NCBI RefSeq assembly: GCF_019578655.1
Contig: NC_063263.1
Span: forward strand, 14,817,001-14,881,000
From: Ricinus communis
Taxonomy: Eukaryota; Streptophyta; Magnoliopsida; Malpighiales; Euphorbiaceae
Length of the DNA: 64,000 nucleotides
Reading direction: 5' to 3'
Positions 57,209 to 64,000 of this stretch are shown here, one piece after another. The translations under genes and the position numbers were made by a program. Positions within the stretch are counted from its first letter, which is position 1, and every line of letters begins with the position of its first letter. Below the pieces are notes generated by a model, which saw only the letters and a program-made list of their open reading frames with translations, made no database searches and had not been told where the DNA came from.

Positions 57209-58313
57209 CTGAAGAAAAAAAAAGATAAAAAACAAGAAACCATGCAGGCAAACAAGTACTACAAAACTCGCATTTAAAAAGTAAAAACAGAACAAATTCG
57301 GTGAAAGGATCAGCTACCAGTATCTAGAACTCAGTTAACGGTTTATCAGTTTACCGGTTAACGACTAGTTAACTATTTGTCAGATTTTAGAACTTAGTAT
57401 TCTATTAGTATTCTATCAGCCACCGGACTGCATATTTAATATTCTAGCAGCTATTAATTATTAAATATCAATTAAAAATATATAAAATTTAACCAAATTA
57501 AATCAATTCAAACCAAAAATTATGGTACAAACATATCATGGATTAGTTTTTTGGTTTTAAATCAATTAAAATTAAAAAAAAAAAATTAGTTTAATTGTGG
57601 TTTAAAAATATAAAAGCCAATCCAACCAAATATTAAAAGAATATTTATTTTATTGTTATTAATAATATGTAGAATTAATATAAAAATGTTATTTTAACAA
57701 GCTATTGGAAAGTTTGAAATTTCTTATATAAAACGATGTTGATTTTATATTTATATTTTATATTTTTCAAAGTTTTTAATTTATTATAATAATTTTATAA
57801 AATAAAAAAATAATTTAATTTTAGATTTAATAATTATTAGCTATTAGTTATTAACTATTGATATTATAATATAACAAGTCATCCATTACTATTATTTGTT
57901 AGCATTCTGAACTTGTAATGCTACCAGTAGTTGTTAATAGTTACAGTTACACGCCTGTCAGTAATTAGTTACTCTAATTTCAACTAATTGGAGCTTAATC
58001 ATATATTTACAACTAAAAGCGCTATTAGTGTAGCCGCCAAAAAGAAATCATGACAGCAATTAACAAAATCTTTTCCTGCAATATCGTTGCTTACTCAAAA
58101 CTTAAAATTTTAAGCCTTGCTTCAATGCCAGAGAAGATTTAGCGACGCTGAAACTGAGATTTTATTTAAAATAAATAACGACGACGACGATGATGATGAC
58201 TAACTAAGAAATTGGGGAAGATATTGGCTCTACGGATTGTGTATATAATTTCAATTTAAGGAAAACACGGAAAGCCTTGTGTTTTTTTGTTAAGAGAAAA
58301 ACAAATTACATAC
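57209..58313 (-). other. Leader intron of the demethylase gene with repeat-like sequence
   Basis: A 1.1-kb AT-rich intron. About 57330-57460 and 57890-57980 contain CAGTTAACGGTTTATCAG- and AGTAATTAGTTA-type words that also occur upstream of the gene at 58765-58880 (CCAGTTAACGG, CAGTTAATAG). This suggests a decayed transposon on both sides of the promoter. Confidence 0.45.
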
Positions 58314-58450
58314 CGAAATTTCCTATTTTATCGCCGACGGCTAGTCCGCTGCTGCCGGTGATGTTGCAGCTGCAATTTCTGATGATGTCGACTGCGAAGT
58401 CGAGGTTTTCCGATCTACCATTCCCTTATTTGCACTTTGGATTAGCAGAA
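58314..58450 (-). other. Non-coding leader exon of the demethylase gene (5' end approximate)
   Basis: The minus strand reads a GC-richer leader ending AAATTTCG|GTATGT at 58314. The leader intron (58313-57209) ends TTTTTTTTCTTCAG before GAGTATAACAACCATGG. A TATATATTT stretch at about 58480-58490 could be the TATA element. The leader contains a 26-codon upstream open frame (58421-58341). Confidence 0.6.
58341..58421 (-). other. Upstream open reading frame in the demethylase leader
   Basis: ATG at 58421 opens a 26-codon frame (begins MVDRKTSTS, ends SPAAAD, then TAG) wholly inside the leader exon, upstream of the leader intron. If it is in the mature leader it could reduce translation of the main frame. 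No conservation data are available. Confidence 0.45.
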
Positions 58451-58621
58451 AAATAAGTGAGCTCTACGAATTTGTTTAAAATATATAGATATTTTACTCT
58501 ACAAGTTATTATAATTACTATTATTCTATATATAATTTGAAGAAGCTGTTTAGTTCCATGAGGCTACCACTGTACTGCAGCAATTCAGAGCGGACGACGA
58601 CGATAATTTGTAGGCTATCAT

Positions 58622-59639
58622 CGCCGGACTAATAAGTGAATAATTTAAAAGTGAACGGGGAAGACAAATAAAACCCGTGATTAAGATTTTGGTATTTTTA
58701 TTTTATTAACTGTAATATTATTGGTTATAAGTAATTTCAAAATCAAACTGTTAATTAAAAGGAAATTAACCAGTTAACGGTTGCAGATCAGTTAGTTAGT
58801 AGTCAGGGATGGATTAATTGACTGTTGAAAACTAATTAACCAGTTAAAAGAAACATATTAAATAATCAGTTAATAGAAAACTGACTATTTTTTAAATAAA
58901 AACTAAAAATTTAAAAAAAAAAAAAGTAAAATCTATACTTGATTATTATTAATTTAATTTATATTCACTCTATACTCGTTTTCTCTTCTTTTTCTTTATT
59001 AATAAAAATTTGTTAGAAAGAAATAATGTGTTCTGTTAGAATATTACAAAGTTAATAAACCTCTCAATAAATCCTAATTCTTCTTTTAACTTGTCGTGGC
59101 TTCTTTCCTTGAGTTGTTAAGGACCTAGACACATTTACCATTATGCTTGTGGTTTACATATTTTGAAAGAATATTAAGTTTAATTGATGATTTTTATCCA
59201 TAATTAAATAAAAATCATCAGTTTAATACCTAACTTTTTGTTTAAATCAAAACACATTTCTCTTCTCTAATATTAAAAAATTAACTTTTTTTATATTTTT
59301 CTGCATTTTTTATTTTATATACACTTTTCTATTCTTAAATTTTCAATCTTTATAATTTTGTTGGCTTTCGATTTTAATCGTTCAAAGTTTAAAATTTCTG
59401 TAAATCTCATTATTTTGTAATCATATTCATATTCATTTGAAATGACATTTCAATATAATTATATAAATTACTTGCAAAAACAGTAATAAAATTATTAAAT
59501 AATCTACAGTTATGAAACTAAAGTTTATAACTGAAAAATCAACATTTTATATAGATTTTATTATTGATGAATATATTATTTATTTTGTATACAAAAAATA
59601 TTCATTTAAAACATCTTATGTATGTATGATGAACTTCTT
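58622..59639. other. Intergenic AT-rich region upstream of the demethylase gene
   Basis: No gene seen. The part nearest 58.5 kb is the demethylase promoter. About 58740-58880 carries repeated CAGTTAA words. Confidence 0.5.
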
Positions 59640-61010
59640 GGTTATAAGTTATAATTAATGAATTTTTGTTATATATTTTATAAATCTCAAGTGATATGTT
59701 GATAAATTTGTTGCTAATAGATGATAAATCCGTTGATTGTAACTCATGAATAGTAAGTTTATACCATAAAACTACGTTATAAGTTTAATGAACTTTAAGT
59801 AATATTTTAATAAATCTGTTGTTTATAGATAATGAATGTGTTTGTTAATAACCCATGAATACTGAACTTATTTGTATGCATTTATGACAATGTTCATTAC
59901 ATAAAACTTTTATATTCATTTGTTAATGATATAAGGTTTATTGTACTACAAAATAAACCTATTCAATTTTAAAAATAAATTTATTTTCAAAATTATGAAC
60001 AATATAGCAAACCTGTAGTTCATATATAATGAACCTGTAGTGATACTTTAATAAACCTATTGTCTGTAGATAATGAACATGTTCATTATAACTCATAAAT
60101 ACTGATTTATTTTTATGCACGTATGATATGTCTATTATATAAAATTTTTATATTCACCTGTTAGTGATATAAGATTTTTTATACTAGAAAATGAACCTAT
60201 TTCATTTTAAAAATAAATTTATTTTTAAAATTATGAATAACATGATGAATTTGTAGTTCATATATAATAAACTTCAAGTGATACTTTAATGAACTTGTTG
60301 TTTGTAGATAATGGATATGTTGATTATAACTCATGAATACTGATTTATTTTTATGCACATATTGAATGTCTATTATGTAAAATTTTTATATTCTTTTGTT
60401 AATAATATAAGATTCATTCTACTACAAAATGAACATATTTTATTTTAAAAATAAATTTATTTTCTAAATTATAAACAACATGATGAACCTACAGTTCATA
60501 AATAACAAACCTCAAGTGATATTTTAATGAACATGTTGTTCATAAATAATGAACCCGATAATTTATGATTACTTATTTATTTTTATGCACATATGGCATG
60601 TTTATTGTGTAAAATTTTTATATTCATCTATTAATGATATAAGATTCATTGTACTACAAAATGAACCTATTTCATTTCAAAAATATTTTTTTTATTTTAA
60701 AACCATGAACAATATGATGAACCTACAGTTCATATATAATAAACCTCAAGTGATACTTTTATGAACCTGTTGTTTGTAGATAATGAACTTATTCATTATA
60801 ACCATGAATAATGATTTATTTTTATGTACATATGACATGTTCATCACGTAAAACTCTTATATTCATTTGTTAATAATATAAGATTCATTGTATTATAAAA
60901 TGAATCTATTCTATTTCAAAAATAAATTTGTTTTTAAAATTATGAGCAACATGATGAACTTGTAGTTCATATATAATGAACTTTAATGTTCTACATAGTA
61001 AACCTATTAT
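59640..61010. repeat. Tandem array with a period of about 238 bases
   Basis: The phrase TAGTTCATATATAAT, or a close variant, recurs at about 60013, 60252, 60490, 60724 and 60961. Between these points the same order is repeated: ATGAACCT, CAAGTGATACTTTAATGAACCTGTTG, GTAGATAATGAA, TTTATTTTTATGCACATATG, TTTTATATTCATTTGTTA, ATAAGATTCATTGTACTAC and AAAATAAATTTATTTT. About five to six diverged copies lie head to tail. The earliest part (59640-59790) is a shorter, more diverged unit. Confidence 0.85.
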
Positions 61011-63321
61011 TTTTCAGCAATGAAAATGTTGTTATATTTTAAAAGAAAGGATTAAAGCTTGTACAATGTGATTTGAAGGTATGAAGAATGGAGAGAAAAT
61101 AAAAAATTTCAGCTTGTTAAAAATAACTTTTAAAATATGCAAATATACATTAATTTATATATGAGAACAAAAAAAAATAAAAAAATAACAATAATAATAT
61201 TATGCAACAGAGAATAAAAAAATAAAAAACAACAACTTATAGAATATAATTTAAAGCTTTAAATGATAGAGAATCCATAATGGAAAAGACAAAATCAAAC
61301 TAAACCGTTGAAAGAAAGCTTATGATTTTATTTTAAATCGGCGAGAGAATTTAATTTTCTCATTTAAATGCAATGGCTATATTTTAGATATCAAGTAAAT
61401 AATGTATACTGTACTCGAGTCTAGAATATAATTTACCTCTTTCCTTTTTCATTTTTTTTTTTCATTGTTATTTTATTTTTTATTATGCTTATCTAATAAG
61501 AAGATTGATATATACAATATCGAATATGGTGTGTTGATTTTATTTTCCTTATAAAGTCTTAAATTATTTTATGTGCTAGATTTCTTTTTTCGAAAATGAA
61601 AATGAGAAAAAAAATTTACTTGAATTTTACCTAACTGATAAATTTAAAGAATATATCTACAGTCCATTCATGACCTTATAAAATCATTAATACAAGCTAG
61701 TAATTAATATGAATGATGTAATTAAAAAGTAATATTTTATCTCTTTAAATTAAATATTTATATTTTTTAAAAAAATAAATTTAATTATTTGTAATCTTAG
61801 TTTTGAAACATACAGATAACATTGTAGAAATATTCAGAATTCTAATTTTTAAATATATATTTTTTATACTAAAGGAAAAGTATGATTTAAGATATTTTTT
61901 CTGATGTTCAAATGGCAAATTCGATTCCCATTTTTCTTTATGGCCTTCCGGCCCACAAATTTGTTTGCCCCATAAAACTGCACCGTATAGTATTATTGGG
62001 CTTTGTGTGCTCATATCAATTTGTAGAAAGTTTTTAACTTTAAAATATTTTGGCATTACTTTGATGACTGATGATATATGTTTTATTTGCACATTTTATT
62101 TCATTGATATAAATTCTTTTGCATGTTTGTTTAATGAAAGGTATTGAACCCGAATTCAGTTAAGATATTTAATAACTGAATTAATTTTATTTTAAAAAAA
62201 TAATTATTAAATAAATGCTTTGTATTTAATTTTAAATTTAGTATGTAGTTATTATTTTTAATATTAATAATATATTTTAATATAAATTTTAATTTTAATT
62301 TCTGATAAAATTATAAATTTATTGAAGTACCTATTATTTAGCTAATAGTAGTAAAATAACGGATTGAGTTTAGTATTAGAATTGTTACTAATATCATAAT
62401 AAAAATAAAAAATGAGTAAGTAAACAAATAATCTAATAGGAGATATTATTTTCTAATATATTATTTATTTTTATTGTGATTTAGAAGAGAATCTAGTAAT
62501 TTAATATTTATTCATTTTTTACTCTCTCTTTTTTTATTTTGTTGTTTGTTGCAGCAATAAAAAAAAACAACGTTTCAAACTTTAAATTCTTAAGATTTCG
62601 AATAACAAAGTAAAATAAAAATGAGTCAATAATTATAATATTAATTAATTTTTTTCTTGTTTTTAAAATTATAATTACATCAGTAAGTTTTGGTTGATAA
62701 TTTTTATCATACACTAAAATTTAAATTAATATTAAATATAATTTTTGAACAATTAAATTTTTCTTGATACGATATTGAAAATATGATTTATTATATTTTC
62801 AAGAATAAAATTCTGAAAATATTTATAAAAAAGAAAAAGAAAATACATGAGAAAAAAATGTCAAGTTTACTGGACTTTCATTTTACATATATTAGATTAA
62901 ATAAATGAATGATATTTATTTTCAAAATTAAATAATTTAAATAACGTGTAAATCAATTAATGTGTATTATAAACAATTAAGCAAAGTGCCATTCATTTTT
63001 CTATGTATATACTAAAGTAAGTATTATCCTTCAAACTGTCATTCATTTCGCACCCCCACAACCCAAAAGAACAAGACAGAGAAAAGGTAGCCAATTGGTG
63101 AAAAAAGGCTTAAACATATTTTGAAAGCTCAATTTTTTATTTAATTTTTTTGCTGAGTAGCAGTAGCAGTAGCAGACAAAAACCCCTCAGAAAACCCTTA
63201 ATTCTCTGCTCCAAAAACTGCTTACTTGCTAGTTGCTATCCTCACTCCTGAGCTAACATTTCCTTTGTAACCTTCACCTTATCTTCTCCTATCTTCCTCT
63301 ATCTCTCTCTCTCTCTAAACA
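61011..63321. other. Intergenic AT-rich region before the TIC100-like gene
   Basis: No gene is seen. It contains a MITE-like inverted-repeat element at about 62258-62745. The last 250 bases form a CT-rich leader and promoter (a (CT)n run at about 63301-63316) for the next gene. Confidence 0.55.
62258..62745. mobile_element. MITE-like element, second copy
   Basis: The left end (TAAATTTTAATTTTAATTTCTGATAAAATTATAAATTTATTGAAG) is roughly the reverse complement of the right end (CAGTAAGTTTTGGTTGATAATTTTTATCATACACTAAAATTTAAA). It shares the GTTGATAATTTTTATCA core with the element at 41985-42340. The inside is AT-rich and non-coding. Boundaries are approximate. Confidence 0.45.
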
Positions 63322-63956
63322 ATGGCTAACAATCAAGAAGACCCAATTCAAGAACAAGAGCAAGAGCAGGAACAAGAACAAGAATACCCAGATGAAGAAA
63401 AGCAAGCTTTATCCTCTTCAGACTCTGATTCTGATTCTGATTCTGATTATGACTACGACTATGACTACACACCAGGCGAAGACACCACTGTCTCCTACAC
63501 TAGACCTGGAGATGAGCCACCACCGTCAACCAACACACCAGAAGTAAACCTTGCACGTTTTTCTCAAGTATTGGATAGCAAAGAAATGAAAGAAATGGAA
63601 GAAAAAGAAGATAGAGAGTATGAATATTATGAAGATTTATTTGATTTTCCTGAAGATAAAGAGAATTGGAAAGAGGAAGATTTGAAAGAGTTATGGGCTG
63701 ATGCTCCATTCGAAATGACTAAACCTGGGTGGGATCCAGTTTGGGCTGATGAAGAAGATTTGGATATCATGAGGAAAGAAGTTAATGAAGGGAGAGATCC
63801 TCCGATTGCTCCTTTTTATTTGCCTTATAGACCACCATATCCGGTTATCCCTGATAATAACTATGATGTTTCTAATCCTAAAGCTGTAATTGAGGAATTG
63901 GATAGAATTGAAGAGTTTCTCACTTGGGTTAGCTTCATTTTCCCTGATGGGAGCTC
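63322..63956 (+). CDS. TIC100: TIC100-like MORN-repeat protein, first exon (truncated by window end)
   Basis: ATG at 63322 opens 211 codons plus two bases, ending at a GT donor (GGGAGCTC|GTATGT). The gene continues beyond the window. The N-terminus is low-complexity: Glu/Gln repeats (QEQEQEQ), then a Ser-Asp run and an Asp-Tyr run. A conserved acidic region follows: EDLKELWADAPFEMTKPGWD, DEEDLDIM, PPIAPFYLPYRPPYPVIPDN and DRIEEFLTWVSFIFPDGSS. The last words look like the start of a MORN repeat (FPDGSSYEG). This order fits Arabidopsis TIC100 (EMB1211), a subunit of the chloroplast inner-envelope TIC complex needed for protein import and embryo development. I identify it from memory of the family and could not align it. 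Confidence 0.7.
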
Positions 63957-64000
63957 GTATGTTTCTTGCTTATTTTTTTCTTCATTTAGATATTGTTTGC

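Noticed and set aside
57196..57255. Upstream in-frame Met (MFACMVSC...) extending the demethylase N-terminus
   Set aside because: It reads through an AG-ending pyrimidine tract (TTTTTTTTCTTCAG) that fits the acceptor of a leader intron. The extension is mostly translated intron. The start at 57195 is better.
61781..62092. 103-codon minus-strand frame (MQIKHISSVIKVMPKYF...)
   Set aside because: AT-driven composition, no domain or splice context, and no similarity that I recognise.

Overview
The window is nuclear DNA of a eudicot plant. It is AT-rich, its genes have short AT-rich introns with canonical GT/AG borders, and it holds plant-only gene families: a phytosulfokine precursor, LRR-XII receptor kinases, a DEMETER-like demethylase and a TIC100-like protein. 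It also contains Ty1/copia and chromovirus-type Ty3/gypsy retrotransposons. The species cannot be fixed from sequence alone. The style of the receptor kinases would fit Malpighiales/Euphorbiaceae, but that is only an impression.

Layout. At 1.6-2.05 kb (+) lies a three-exon phytosulfokine precursor gene. At 7.7-8.5 kb (+) is a single-exon, probably nuclear protein of unknown function. At about 9.75-9.94 kb is a decayed piece of plastid rpoC1. From 11.3 to 47.4 kb runs a cluster built from repeated duplication of one module: an LRR-XII non-RD receptor kinase followed by a small secreted six-cysteine prolamin-like (ECA1/EC1-type) protein. Unit A is intact on the + strand (11.3-15.75 kb). Unit B keeps only a kinase tail and an intact secreted-protein gene (31.65-32.55 kb). 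A second intact kinase lies inverted at 33.8-37.0 kb. Broken copies follow at 41.1, 43.45-45.35 and 46.9-47.35 kb. A copia element (17.134-31.487 kb, 5-bp target duplication ATAAC) sits in the middle of the cluster. It is itself split by a nested chromodomain-type gypsy element (21.197-30.546 kb, target duplication GGAAA).

From 58.4 down to 48.7 kb on the minus strand is a DEMETER/ROS1-like 5-methylcytosine DNA glycosylase gene. I could trace 19 coding exons plus one leader exon, every junction keeping frame, for about 1738 residues. The catalytic Lys and Asp, the Fe-S cysteines and the C-terminal domain are all present. Its third exon ends with about 178 codons that match the proline-rich C-terminal tail of the spliceosomal protein SmB, in sense and in frame. 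This apparent demethylase-SmB chimera is the most unusual thing in the window.

The 3' part (58.6-63.3 kb) is very AT-rich intergenic DNA with a roughly 238-bp tandem array (59.64-61.01 kb) and a MITE-like inverted-repeat element. At 63.3 kb the first exon of a TIC100-like MORN-repeat protein begins and runs off the window.

No rRNA, tRNA or CRISPR feature was recognised.
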